A stretch of 13,743 nt of DNA from Pseudomonadota bacterium. Lineage in GTDB: Bacteria; Pseudomonadota; Gammaproteobacteria; Steroidobacterales; Rariloculaceae. The notes beneath the pieces were generated by a model. That model was not told where the DNA came from, did not search any database, and saw only the letters and a list, made by a program, of their open reading frames with translations. Location: contig VYEH01000341.1 in assembly GCA_009843005.1 (NCBI GenBank), positions 3,661-17,403 of the forward strand. Reading direction: 5' to 3'. Shown piece after piece: positions 1 to 6,666 of this stretch (its first letter is position 1; the number at the start of each line of letters is the position of its first letter). Made by a program: the position numbers and the translations under genes.

Positions 1-290
1 ATAACCGCCTCCACGGCGCTGACGATGGGGTTGGCCTCGCCACCGACCCGGCTCACCGTGGCGTCGCGGAAGCTGAATTCAGGTCCGAGAAGGCTCCAGC
101 GCGCATCCATCCGGCTGAATTCCAGGCTGATGCCCAGTTCGGTTCGCACCCATTCCCATATCTGACCCTGATAGCTCGGCAACTGGATGACCACAAGCCG
201 CAGCACCCCTGCGCTCATGGCGAGCAGGATGAGCCCCATCGCAACGGCGACGGCGAATCCTCGCACCAGTTTCCTGATCAGGTTACGCAC
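1..290 (-). CDS. yhdP: YhdP-family AsmA-like envelope protein, N-terminal part
   Basis: Partial gene: only the first 96 codons lie in the window and the rest runs off the left edge. The minus strand reads from a GTG at 290 as VRNLIRKLVRGF, followed by a hydrophobic segment at about residues 12-34 (signal anchor or inner-membrane helix). The periplasmic start then contains LPSYQGQIWEWV and DARWSLLGPEFSFRDATV. This layout (positive N-terminus, one membrane helix, then an 'SRMDARW...GPEF...DATV' strand) is that of the YhdP/TIGR02099 branch of AsmA-like proteins. E. coli YhdP works in phospholipid transport to the outer membrane. The GTG was chosen because it is 7 nt below the rng stop, has GAGAG just upstream, and keeps the membrane helix; later in-frame starts would cut it. 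The order rng-yhdP is the usual gammaproteobacterial one and supports the call. Translation is probably coupled to rng. Confidence 0.75.
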   Translation of the reverse strand, partial: MRNLIRKLVRGFAVAVAMGLILLAMSAGVLRLVVIQLPSYQGQIWEWVRTELGISLEFSRMDARWSLLGPEFSFRDATVSRVGGEANPIVSAVEAV

Positions 291-296
291 GGTCTC

Positions 297-1763
297 TCAA
301 ATCGGTACCACGTCAAACTGTTCCGGGCCGTGAAGCCGCTCGCTCTGCAGGCGGATCGAAGCGCCGGTCAATTGCTCAAGCCTCGCCACGGATGCGGAGT
401 CCTCGTCCAGCAGCCTGCCGATGACGTCCGGCGCGGCCAGCACCAGCACTTCGGCAAAGTCCTCCTGTGCCCGCTGTCCGAGAATTTCACGGAATATTTC
501 GCTGCACACGGTCTGCGGCGTCTTCGTGAATCCGCGGCCCCCGCAAGTGGGACAAGGCCGGCACAACGTTCGTTCCAGACTGTCGCGGGTTCGCTTGCGC
601 GACATCTCCACCAGGCCCAGCGGCGACACGTCCATGACCTGGGTCTTGCCCCGATCCGCCTTCAGGCGATCGGCCAGCGCATCAAGCAGTTGCAGGCGGT
701 GCTCCTCGTCCGCCAGATCGATGAAGTCAACGATGATAATGCCCCCGAGGTTGCGCAACCGCAATTGCCTGGCGATGGCCGCGGCCGCCTCGAGGTTGGT
801 GTGCAGGCTGGTTTCTTCCAGGTCCCGGCGCCCGACGTAACCCCCGGAATTGACATCGATGGTCGTCAACGCCTCGGTCTGGTCGATGATCAGGTAGCCG
901 CCGGACTTCAGCGGTACCCGCCGTTGCAGCGCCCGCCCGATCTCGTCTTCGATGCCGCAGAGATCGAACAGCGGGCGGTCGTCGTCGTGCAATTCGATGA
1001 TGTCCGACATCTCGGGAATGAAGCGGTCCGCGAATCGCTTCATCCTGTCGCAGGCGGATGCCGAGTCGACGCGCACCCGCTCCAGGCTGTCGTTGCGAAG
1101 ATCCCTCAGCAGCCGCGTTTCGAGAGGCAGGTCCCGATACACCAGTTCCTCGACCCGGGCTTCGGCTGCGGTCTCCTGTACGGTTGCCCAGAGCCGGGCC
1201 AGGAATCGCTTGTCGGCCTCGAGATGCTCAAGCGATGCGCCATGGGCCGCGGTCCTGACGATGTATCCGCCCCGATCGTCCTCATCCAGGAGGCTTTCAA
1301 CCAGGTTTCGCAGCCGTTCGCGCTCGTCGTCGCCATCGATCCGGGCTGAAACGGATACGCCCGAGCCGCTCGGGGCGAACACGAGCAGCCGCGACGGCAG
1401 CGTGATGAACGTGCTCAACCGGGCGCCCTTGCTGCCCAGTGGATCCTTCATGACCTGGACCAGCAACTCGTCGCCTTCGCCGATCAACTCGGCGATATCC
1501 GGGCGGCGCTCCCGGTCGAGCCGTTCCTCTTCGAGACCGCGCACGATGTCGGATGCGTGCAGGAACGCCGAGCGTTCCAGGCCCACGTTCACGAATCCGG
1601 CCTGCAAGCCCGGCAACACCCGCATGATGCGGCCCTTGTAGACGTTGCCGACCAGGCCCCGCCCGCCGGCGCGCTCGATGAACAGCTCCTTAAGTACGCC
1701 GTTTTCCACCAGCGCGGCGCGCACCTCGCGCAGGCACTCGTTGACCAGGAGTTCCTCGCTCAC
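297..1763 (-). CDS. rng: Ribonuclease G
   Basis: Endoribonuclease of the RNase E/G family; it matures the 5' end of 16S rRNA and takes part in mRNA decay. The product is 488 aa, essentially the length of E. coli RNase G (489). Seen: an S1-type RNA-binding region around residues 38-120 (GNVYKGRIMRVLPGLQAGFVNVG), the catalytic DNase I-like core with TIDVNSGGY (Asp303) and IIIVDFIDL (Asp346), and the Zn-link CPTC (Cys404, Cys407). All these residues sit at the positions known for RNase E. There is no long disordered C-terminal scaffold, which separates it from RNase E. The start is a GTG with GAGG 5 nt upstream, and the protein begins MSEELLVN as in the family. It has its own promoter at 1826-1853 and is followed 6 nt later by yhdP. 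An 11-codon ORF ends on its start codon (1760-1795). Confidence 0.97.
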   Translation of the reverse strand: MSEELLVNECLREVRAALVENGVLKELFIERAGGRGLVGNVYKGRIMRVLPGLQAGFVNVGLERSAFLHASDIVRGLEEERLDRERRPDIAELIGEGDELLVQVMKDPLGSKGARLSTFITLPSRLLVFAPSGSGVSVSARIDGDDERERLRNLVESLLDEDDRGGYIVRTAAHGASLEHLEADKRFLARLWATVQETAAEARVEELVYRDLPLETRLLRDLRNDSLERVRVDSASACDRMKRFADRFIPEMSDIIELHDDDRPLFDLCGIEDEIGRALQRRVPLKSGGYLIIDQTEALTTIDVNSGGYVGRRDLEETSLHTNLEAAAAIARQLRLRNLGGIIIVDFIDLADEEHRLQLLDALADRLKADRGKTQVMDVSPLGLVEMSRKRTRDSLERTLCRPCPTCGGRGFTKTPQTVCSEIFREILGQRAQEDFAEVLVLAAPDVIGRLLDEDSASVARLEQLTGASIRLQSERLHGPEQFDVVPI

Positions 1764-1795
1764 GGCAACCTCGATGGATTCAAGACAGCTCGCAT
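1760..1795 (-). other. Possible 11-codon leader ORF overlapping the rng start
   Basis: On the minus strand an ATG at 1795 opens MRAVLNPSRLP and stops at a TGA that overlaps the GTG start of rng as GTGA. An AAGGAG lies 12 nt upstream of the ATG, somewhat far for a Shine-Dalgarno sequence. The ORF lies inside the transcript predicted from the promoter at 1826-1853. The geometry is that of translational coupling, but the ORF is so short that chance is a real alternative. No function is claimed. Confidence 0.25.
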
Positions 1796-1825
1796 AGTCG
1801 CCTATAACTCCTTGCCATTCAATGG

Positions 1826-1853
1826 ACTATACGAGGCGCCGGCCATCAGTCAA
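1826..1853 (-). promoter_or_regulatory. Sigma70-type promoter for rng-yhdP
   Basis: On the minus strand TTGACT (1848-1853) is followed after exactly 16 nt by TATAGT (1826-1831), a 5/6 and 5/6 match to the consensus. Transcription would start near 1819, giving a 5' leader of about 55 nt before the rng GTG. The site lies in the 116-bp gap after rlmH, so rng and yhdP can be expressed apart from the cysS-rlmH run. Inferred from sequence only. Confidence 0.65.
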
Positions 1854-1879
1854 CCGATACCGCCCGGGCCGCCGGAGGC

Positions 1880-2350
1880 TCAGGGGCGATGATAGGGATG
1901 ACCCTGGTTGAGGCTCCACGCCCGGTAAAGGGCTTCGGCGACCAGCGGGCGAACCAGTCCGTGGGGCAGGGTCAGCGGCGACAGGGACCAGTGCTCGTGG
2001 GCACGCTCCATGACCCTGGGAGACAGCCCGTCGGGTCCACCCACCAGCAAGGAGACCGGCGCGCCGCCGGCCATCCAGGCAAGCAGGCGGGCGGCCAATT
2101 GCTCCGTGGACCATGGGCTGCCCTTCACGTCGAGGGCGACGACCCGGGCGCCCCGGGGAATGGCGCGCAGGGTGCGCCCGGCCTCCTGTTCCACCGCCTG
2201 GCGCGCCGAGCCCGCGGATGTGCGACGCCCCAGGGGGATTTCCACCAACTCGAGAGTGCAGTTGCCCCGCAATCGCCGGGCGTATTCCCGGAAGCCGTCC
2301 CGGACCCATTGTGGCTGGCGGGTCCCGGCGGCGATCAGCACGATACGCAC
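1880..2350 (-). CDS. rlmH: 23S rRNA (pseudouridine-1915-N3) methyltransferase RlmH
   Basis: SPOUT-class enzyme that methylates pseudouridine 1915 in helix 69 of 23S rRNA on assembled 70S ribosomes, using S-adenosylmethionine. The start chosen is a GTG at 2350, giving 156 aa (E. coli 155) and the family opening VRIVLIAAGTRQPQWVRDGF. The open frame extends upstream to 2482, but that part overlaps rsfS and has no family similarity. Seen: VALDVKGSPW near residue 71, the SPOUT knot loop LLVGGPDGLS (101-110), TLPHGLVRPLVAEALYRAW (127-145) and the C-terminal HPYHRP with its active-site His/Tyr. It follows rsfS by 37 nt with no strong ribosome binding site and is the last gene of the minus-strand run. 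The maf gene that I recall next to rlmH or rng in some relatives is absent here. Confidence 0.95.
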   Translation of the reverse strand: MRIVLIAAGTRQPQWVRDGFREYARRLRGNCTLELVEIPLGRRTSAGSARQAVEQEAGRTLRAIPRGARVVALDVKGSPWSTEQLAARLLAWMAGGAPVSLLVGGPDGLSPRVMERAHEHWSLSPLTLPHGLVRPLVAEALYRAWSLNQGHPYHRP

Positions 2351-2387
2351 GTTGGCCGCTCGGATACCCTGCAGTCCGTGTCGAGCG

Positions 2388-2759
2388 TCAGTTGAGAGCC
2401 TGATCCTGCGCCGGAATGTCCCAGAGTTTCTCCAGATCGTAGAACTCGCGTACCTCCGGCTGCATGACGTGCACGACGACATCGGCGAGATCCAGCAGCA
2501 CCCACTCGCCGGCGGCTTCGCCCTCCCGGCCCAGCGGCGGAAGGCCCGCGTGCTTGCAACGTTCGACTACCGCTTCGGCCAGCGCGCGAACGTGCCTGGC
2601 GGAACGCCCCGTGGCGATGATCATCACGTCGGTGACCGTGGTCAGATGGCGCACGTCCATGGTCTTGACGGCCTGTGCCTTCAGTTCGTCCAGCGCATCG
2701 AGCACCAGTTCGGTCAACTCGAGGCCGGACATCCGCGGCTTGGGTTGGCTAGCGTGCAT
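2388..2759 (-). CDS. rsfS: Ribosomal silencing factor RsfS
   Basis: RsfS/Iojap family protein. It binds uL14 on the 50S subunit, blocks joining with 30S, and so lowers translation in stationary phase or starvation. The 123-aa product carries the family core: TVTDVMIIATGRSARHV (41-57), LPPLGREGEAAGEWVLLDLA (73-92) and DVVVHVMQPEVREFYDLEKLW (93-113). The start at 2759 overlaps the nadD stop by 11 nt (ATGCACGCTAG) and has GGAG 4 nt upstream. A later ATG at 2732 lacks a ribosome binding site but would remove a nine-residue extension; it remains possible. The open frame also extends back to 2822, inside nadD, and that part is disregarded. The nadD-rsfS-rlmH order is conserved across many bacteria. 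Confidence 0.93.
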   Translation of the reverse strand: MHASQPKPRMSGLELTELVLDALDELKAQAVKTMDVRHLTTVTDVMIIATGRSARHVRALAEAVVERCKHAGLPPLGREGEAAGEWVLLDLADVVVHVMQPEVREFYDLEKLWDIPAQDQALN

Positions 2760-3384
2760 AACACTCCGTTTCAAGGATGATGTCCCTGACGCTGTCGGGG
2801 ACGAGATATCTGGGGTCTTCACCGCTGGCGGTGAATTCGCGGATCTGTGAAGCCGACACGTCGATCTGGGTGACCGGCGTTACCAGCACGCGTCCGGCGG
2901 GAAGGTCGTGTAGATCGGTGGGGCTTTCGGTGCCGCAGCGTCCCAGTAGATCGGCCAGCGGCCCCTCCTCCGGAGGCTGCCAGCCGGGACGATGCGCCAC
3001 AACGATGTTCGCGACCCCGGACAGTTCCTGCCAGCGGCGCCAGCGGGGCAGGCTGAGGAAGGCATCCATCCCAAGCAACAGGCACAGCGATCGCTGCCCG
3101 TTGTCGCCGCGCAGGGACTCCAGAGTGTCCACGGTATACGACGGCCCCGGGCGCTCGAGTTCGCGCGTGTCCACCGCAAAGCGGGGCTCCCCCCGCACCG
3201 CCGCGCGCACCATCGCAAGCCGCGTGCTCACCGGGGCGACGGAAGGGTCGCGCAAGGGCTGCCGGGCGCTGGGGACGAACAGGACCTGCGCCAGCGACAG
3301 GCGCTGCAGCAATTCCAGGGCGGTGCGCAGGTGGCCGTAGTGGATGGGGTCGAATGTACCACCGAAGATGCCGATCGGCCCCAT
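2749..3384 (-). CDS. nadD: Nicotinate-nucleotide adenylyltransferase NadD
   Basis: Makes deamido-NAD from nicotinate mononucleotide and ATP, the common step of NAD synthesis in the cytoplasm. The protein has 211 aa (E. coli 213). Seen: the nucleotidyltransferase signature GIFGGTFDPIHYGH (5-18, with His15 and His18 of the HxGH motif), PSYTVDTL (81-88), LLLGMDAF (102-109), and the C-terminal SASQIR (177-182), the equivalent of the ISSTxIR phosphate-binding motif. The ATG at 3384 lies 38 nt after the holA stop, with AGGCGG directly upstream, which is close but usable. Its end overlaps rsfS. Position between holA and rsfS is standard for gammaproteobacteria. Confidence 0.96.
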   Translation of the reverse strand: MGPIGIFGGTFDPIHYGHLRTALELLQRLSLAQVLFVPSARQPLRDPSVAPVSTRLAMVRAAVRGEPRFAVDTRELERPGPSYTVDTLESLRGDNGQRSLCLLLGMDAFLSLPRWRRWQELSGVANIVVAHRPGWQPPEEGPLADLLGRCGTESPTDLHDLPAGRVLVTPVTQIDVSASQIREFTASGEDPRYLVPDSVRDIILETECYAR

Positions 3385-3422
3385 CCGCCTATGCGCATCC
3401 TTTGCGGGAGAGGCGCATCGAT

Positions 3423-4499
3423 TCAGCGGACCGCCGGGGCGCGGCCGGAGCCGGGGCGCGGCCGGGTGGGACGACCGCTCGCCTGGGCGTAGCCGGGGCG
3501 CCCGAGTACCGCCAGGACAAGGGAGGTCAGTTGCTGCCAGGCGTTGCCCGGCTGCACGCCCTTGATCACCCGGTCCGTCTCTGCGGCCTGGACGATGAGT
3601 TCCGTGAGGCGAGCCGAATCCATCCTTTCAAGCGCGCCCCTCACCAGCGGCTGGCGCCGCGGCCATACGCCGTGTCGTTTCAATAGCGGCGCCGCGACGG
3701 CGCCGTTACGGGCTGCAAATTGCAACTTAGACAGCAATCCAAGGTCTCGGCTGATGGCCCATAGTACCAGAGTCGGTGCGGCGCCCTCGGCGCGCAGACC
3801 GTCCAGGATTCGCAGCGCCCGCTTGGCCTGTCCGGCCAACAGGGCATCGGTGAGGCGAAAGACGTCGAAGCGCGGATTGGAGGCCACAGCATCCCGCACC
3901 GCCGCGTCGTCCGCGGAACCTTCTCCCAGCAACAGTACGAGCTTTTGCACTTCCTGGTCGGCGGCCAGCAGGTTGCCTTCGACTCGGTCCGCCATCCATT
4001 CGGCCGTGGCGGACGACAGGGCAAGACCGCGGGACTGTGCGCGGCGCCTGATCCACCCCGGCAATTGCGGCCGCTCCACGGGCCACACCCGGATCACCGC
4101 GCCGCCGTCGTCGATGGCCCTGACCCAGGCGCTTCTCGATGCCGGGGAATCGAGCTTTCGCGTGACGATGAGCATCAACCGGTCGGGGTCGGGCCGCTGC
4201 ACCAGGTCCTGCAACACCCGCCCGCCCACGGCGCCGGGCCGGGGCGTGGGCAGATTGAGCTCGATGATCCTCCGGGTCGCGAACAGCGACAGGTTGTCGG
4301 CGCCCTCCGTCAGTGCCTGCCAGTCGAAGCCCCGCTCGGCGACGAAGTAGTCGCGTTGCTCGAAGCCGTCGCGCCGTGCCCGGGCCCGGATCTGCGCGGC
4401 CGCTTCGCTGACCAGCAGGGGCTCGTCGCCCGCCACCAGGTAGGCCGGCAGCAGTTCGCGGGCCAGCAGGCCGCCAAGCTGTTGCCCGTTAACCAGCAT
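3423..4499 (-). CDS. holA: DNA polymerase III delta subunit HolA
   Basis: The clamp-loader 'wrench' that opens the beta sliding clamp. The product is 358 aa (E. coli 343). The N-terminal domain shows AYLVAGDEPLLVSEAAAQIR (19-38), the DxxDWQAL-like region near 60, and NLSLFATRRIIELNLP (69-84); Leu72-Phe73 match the clamp-binding pair of E. coli delta (Leu73-Phe74). Further on are VERPQLPGWIRRRAQ, EGNLLAADQEVQKLVLL and FDVFRLTDALLAGQAKRALRIL, all familiar delta-subunit segments. The last 25 or so residues are rich in Arg, Pro and Gly and look like an added tail; they are encoded partly by a 15-bp direct repeat. The ATG overlaps the end of the upstream trm112-like gene by 11 nt (ATGCTGGTTAA). 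In E. coli the gene just upstream is lptE; here lptE lies 6 kb away. Confidence 0.93.
   Translation of the reverse strand: MLVNGQQLGGLLARELLPAYLVAGDEPLLVSEAAAQIRARARRDGFEQRDYFVAERGFDWQALTEGADNLSLFATRRIIELNLPTPRPGAVGGRVLQDLVQRPDPDRLMLIVTRKLDSPASRSAWVRAIDDGGAVIRVWPVERPQLPGWIRRRAQSRGLALSSATAEWMADRVEGNLLAADQEVQKLVLLLGEGSADDAAVRDAVASNPRFDVFRLTDALLAGQAKRALRILDGLRAEGAAPTLVLWAISRDLGLLSKLQFAARNGAVAAPLLKRHGVWPRRQPLVRGALERMDSARLTELIVQAAETDRVIKGVQPGNAWQQLTSLVLAVLGRPGYAQASGRPTRPRPGSGRAPAVR
3434..3465. repeat. Two 15-bp direct repeats in the 3' end of holA
   Basis: CCGGGGCGCGGCCGG occurs at 3434-3448 and again at 3451-3465, with 2 nt between. The period of 17 is not a multiple of 3, so the two copies are read in different frames of holA. 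They encode part of the Arg/Pro-rich C-terminal tail. This could reflect slippage, or simply the local GC bias. Confidence 0.6.
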
Positions 4500-4758
4500 C
4501 CTCGAGCTGGGAGAGCACGATGCCGCTGTCCTCGAGCAGCACCGGAATTCCGTCGCGCACCGGATAGGCCAGCTTGCCGTCGCGCGTGACCAGCGCTTCG
4601 GTCAGGGGCTCGGTCAGTTTCTCGCCGTCGCGGCCGACCAGTGTTCCTTCTTCGATGCGCCGATTCAGTGTCTGGACCTGTTCCGCCGGCATGACCTTGA
4701 GAGGCAGCCTTGTAGCCGGGCAGCAGATGATGTCGAGCAAATCGGCGTTGATACTCAT
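4489..4758 (-). CDS. Trm112/YcaR-like small zinc-ribbon-type protein
   Basis: 89-aa protein of the Trm112/UPF0434 (YcaR) family. Seen: an N-terminal LLDIICCPATRLPLKVM, matching the family 'CPxTRxxL' start, and a C-terminal KLAYPVRDGIPVLLEDSGIVL, the hallmark of these proteins. The middle is longer than in E. coli YcaR (60 aa) and lacks the second Cys pair of a full zinc ribbon, so metal binding is uncertain. Trm112 in archaea and eukaryotes activates methyltransferases; the role of the bacterial family is not firmly known. The ATG at 4758 has GGGAGAA upstream and overlaps the yidD stop as ATGA. The open frame continues up to 4833, but that part lies inside yidD. The end overlaps holA. In E. 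coli the homologue sits between lpxK and kdsB, so this location differs. Confidence 0.85.
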   Translation of the reverse strand: MSINADLLDIICCPATRLPLKVMPAEQVQTLNRRIEEGTLVGRDGEKLTEPLTEALVTRDGKLAYPVRDGIPVLLEDSGIVLSQLEDAG

Positions 4759-5099
4759 GTGGTTCTCCCTTCCCGGTCGGGTTGCGGCGATGCGGGTACG
4801 GGATCGTAGCCGCTGGTGCCCCAGGGGTGGCAACGGGCGAGGCGTTTGGCCGTGAGCCAGCCGCCCCGCAGCACGCCGAAGCGACGCCGGGCTTCGATGG
4901 CGTTAGCAGAGCAACTGGGGGCGTGGCGGCAGGGTCTCCCGAGCCAGGGAGAGATCAGCAGCTGGTAGGCCCGGACCAGCCCCACCGCCGCGCGGACACC
5001 CAGTTGCGAGAGAGCGACGGACACCCGCGAGATTGCCCCCGATACCCGCGACCCTGCCCAGGACTCCGACGGTACCGTTCCCGATGCCCGTTCGCTCAT
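4755..5099 (-). CDS. yidD: Membrane protein insertion efficiency factor YidD
   Basis: Small inner-membrane-associated protein that assists YidC-dependent insertion of membrane proteins. It has 114 aa. The YidD domain covers about residues 38-103: AVGLVRAYQLLISPWLG (38-54), CRHAPSCSANAIEA (57-70), RRFGVLRGGWLTAKRLARCHPW (72-93) and GYDPVP (97-102). The three conserved Cys (57, 63, 90) are present. The first 35 residues are a Ser/Arg-rich extension not usual in the family. The start at 5099 is supported by a strong GGAGG 8 nt upstream. It lies 36 nt after cysS and overlaps the trm112-like gene by 4 nt. YidD is normally encoded between rnpA and yidC; here it sits in the cysS-holA run. Confidence 0.93.
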   Translation of the reverse strand: MSERASGTVPSESWAGSRVSGAISRVSVALSQLGVRAAVGLVRAYQLLISPWLGRPCRHAPSCSANAIEARRRFGVLRGGWLTAKRLARCHPWGTSGYDPVPASPQPDREGRTT

Positions 5100-5107
5100 T
5101 CGCCAAA

Positions 5108-5112
5108 CCTCC
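5108..5112 (-). promoter_or_regulatory. Ribosome binding site of yidD
   Basis: GGAGG on the minus strand, 8 nt before the ATG at 5099. It is among the strongest sites in the window and decides for the long form of YidD with its N-terminal extension. Confidence 0.7.
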
Positions 5113-5135
5113 GAGATTTCGCCATCATCGCCGTT

Positions 5136-6542
5136 TCATTGTCGCGCCCGCCGCCAACGCGGCCCTTCGGCACGGTCCTCGACGAGGATGCCCAAGCTCG
5201 CCAGTTCGTCCCGAATGCGGTCCGCCTCGGCGAAGTTCCGGGCTCGGCGCACGGCCTCGCGCTCCTGCACCATGGCGTCGACCCATTCGTCACCGGGATC
5301 GTCCACGCCACGATCTGCCGTGAACCAGGCCTCGGGATCGTCCTGCAACAGACCCAGCAGCCACCCGCCGGCTCGCAACTCCCGTGCGAGCCCGGCGCGC
5401 CTGTCCGGGTCGGATGCGCTGTTGAGCTGCCGCACGACTCCGAACATTTCCGCCAGCGCCCTGGGCGTGTTGAGGTCGTCCTCAAGGGCCTCTATCACGC
5501 CGCGGGGCGGATCCGCCGCCGGGTCATCCGCCGGCCGATCACCCTTGGCCGGACCGGTGACGCCGGCATTGCGCAGCGCCCCGTACATCTTGTCCAGCTT
5601 CTGCCGCGCGTCTTCCAGGACCGCGGAGTTCCAGTCCAGGGGCTGACGGTAGTGGGCCGTGAGCAATCCGAGGCGGACAGCCTCCCCAGGTGCCTCATCC
5701 AGCAGGTTGCGGACCAGCAGCACGTTGCCCAGGGACTTGGACATCTTCTCGCCACTCACGTCCACCAGGCCGTTGTGGACCCAGTAGCGGCAGTAGCGCT
5801 GCACGCCGTAGGCGCAGGTGCTCTGGGCAGTCTCGTTCTCGTGGTGCGGAAAGATAAGGTCCAGGCCGCCGCCGTGGATGTCGATGGTCTCGCCCAGGTG
5901 CGCCCGGACCATGGCCGAGCACTCCGCGTGCCAACCCGGCCGGCCATAGCCCCAGGGGCTGTCCCAACCCACGCCGTTGGCGTTGGAGGGCTTCCAGAGC
6001 ACGAAATCCGCCGGGTTGCGCTTGTACGATTCCACCTTTACCCGGGCGCCGGCGATGAGATCATCCTGGGAACGTCCCGAAAGCGCGCCGTAGGCGTCGA
6101 AGCTGGGCACCGAGAACAGTACATGGCCGTCAGCCTCGTAGGCGTGCCCGGCCTCGAGCAACCGCTCGACCAGGGTGGCGATATCCGGCAAGTGCTCGGT
6201 GGCCTTGGGTTCAACGTCAGGCGGCAGTACGCCGAGCGAACCCATGTCCTCGTGAAAGGCCGCGAGGTACCGTGCCGTCAACACGCTGATGGGCACGCCC
6301 TCCTCCCGGGCAGCCTCATTGATCTTGTCGTCCACATCCGTGACGTTACGGACGTAGACAAGCCCATATGAGCGCCGCAGCAGCCGCGCCAGTACGTCGA
6401 AGACCACGCACGGGCGCGCGTTGCCGATATGAGCGAAGCTGTAGACCGTGGGCCCGCACACGTACATGGTCACCCGCTCCGGATTTTGGGGCTCGAAGCG
6501 TTCGCGGGTGCGCGTAAGGGTATTGTGAAGGTGAAGTGCCAT
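5136..6542 (-). CDS. cysS: Cysteinyl-tRNA synthetase
   Basis: Class Ia synthetase charging tRNA-Cys; cytoplasmic. It has 468 aa from the ATG at 6542 (E. coli 461). Seen: the opening HNTLTRTRERFEP, YVCGPTVY with zinc ligand Cys29, the HIGH-type motif HIGN (38-41), and VRNVTDVDDKI (64-74). Next come GRPGWHAECSAM (Cys208, zinc), DIHGGGLDLIFPHHENE (His233 and Glu237, zinc), and the KMSKS motif intact at 266-270. The C-terminal anticodon-binding part ends LASLGILVEDRAEGPRWRR. The frame continues 8 codons to a TTG at 6566, but the family starts at MALHLHNTLT. No strong Shine-Dalgarno sequence is seen. It is first in the minus-strand run cysS-yidD-trm112-holA-nadD-rsfS-rlmH and is divergent from hisI across 124 bp. 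Confidence 0.97.
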   Translation of the reverse strand: MALHLHNTLTRTRERFEPQNPERVTMYVCGPTVYSFAHIGNARPCVVFDVLARLLRRSYGLVYVRNVTDVDDKINEAAREEGVPISVLTARYLAAFHEDMGSLGVLPPDVEPKATEHLPDIATLVERLLEAGHAYEADGHVLFSVPSFDAYGALSGRSQDDLIAGARVKVESYKRNPADFVLWKPSNANGVGWDSPWGYGRPGWHAECSAMVRAHLGETIDIHGGGLDLIFPHHENETAQSTCAYGVQRYCRYWVHNGLVDVSGEKMSKSLGNVLLVRNLLDEAPGEAVRLGLLTAHYRQPLDWNSAVLEDARQKLDKMYGALRNAGVTGPAKGDRPADDPAADPPRGVIEALEDDLNTPRALAEMFGVVRQLNSASDPDRRAGLARELRAGGWLLGLLQDDPEAWFTADRGVDDPGDEWVDAMVQEREAVRRARNFAEADRIRDELASLGILVEDRAEGPRWRRARQ

Positions 6543-6570
6543 CCGGGACCGATTCAGCCGCTCCAACTGC

Positions 6571-6606
6571 GGCGCCTGTGACCAAGGGGCGGCGCCAATG
6601 ATACCA
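6571..6606 (-). promoter_or_regulatory. Possible extended -10 promoter and leader stem-loop of cysS
   Basis: On the minus strand TGGTATCAT (6598-6606) is an extended -10 element; no good -35 is seen. Transcription would begin near 6591, right at a GGCGCC that can pair with a second GGCGCC (6591-6596 with 6571-6576, 14 nt between). The result would be a roughly 50-nt leader beginning with a hairpin. Weak evidence, from sequence alone. Confidence 0.35.
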
Positions 6607-6630
6607 AGGAAGCAGGAATCGCCGGTGCCT

Positions 6631-6636
6631 TATAAT
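6631..6636 (+). promoter_or_regulatory. -10 box for hisI
   Basis: A perfect TATAAT at 6631-6636, 30 nt before the hisI ATG. No convincing -35 lies 16-18 nt upstream, so an activator or a weak promoter would be needed. The leader would be about 24 nt. Confidence 0.45.
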
Positions 6637-6666
6637 CTGCGTTTTCCAGCCGGAAATGGGGTCGCC

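Noticed and set aside
330..1349. 339-codon open frame on the plus strand opposite rng
   Set aside because: Shadow of rng; no start signal and no family features.
4782..6371. 529-codon open frame on the plus strand opposite cysS and yidD
   Set aside because: Both opposite genes are well-supported families with intact motifs; this is a shadow frame.
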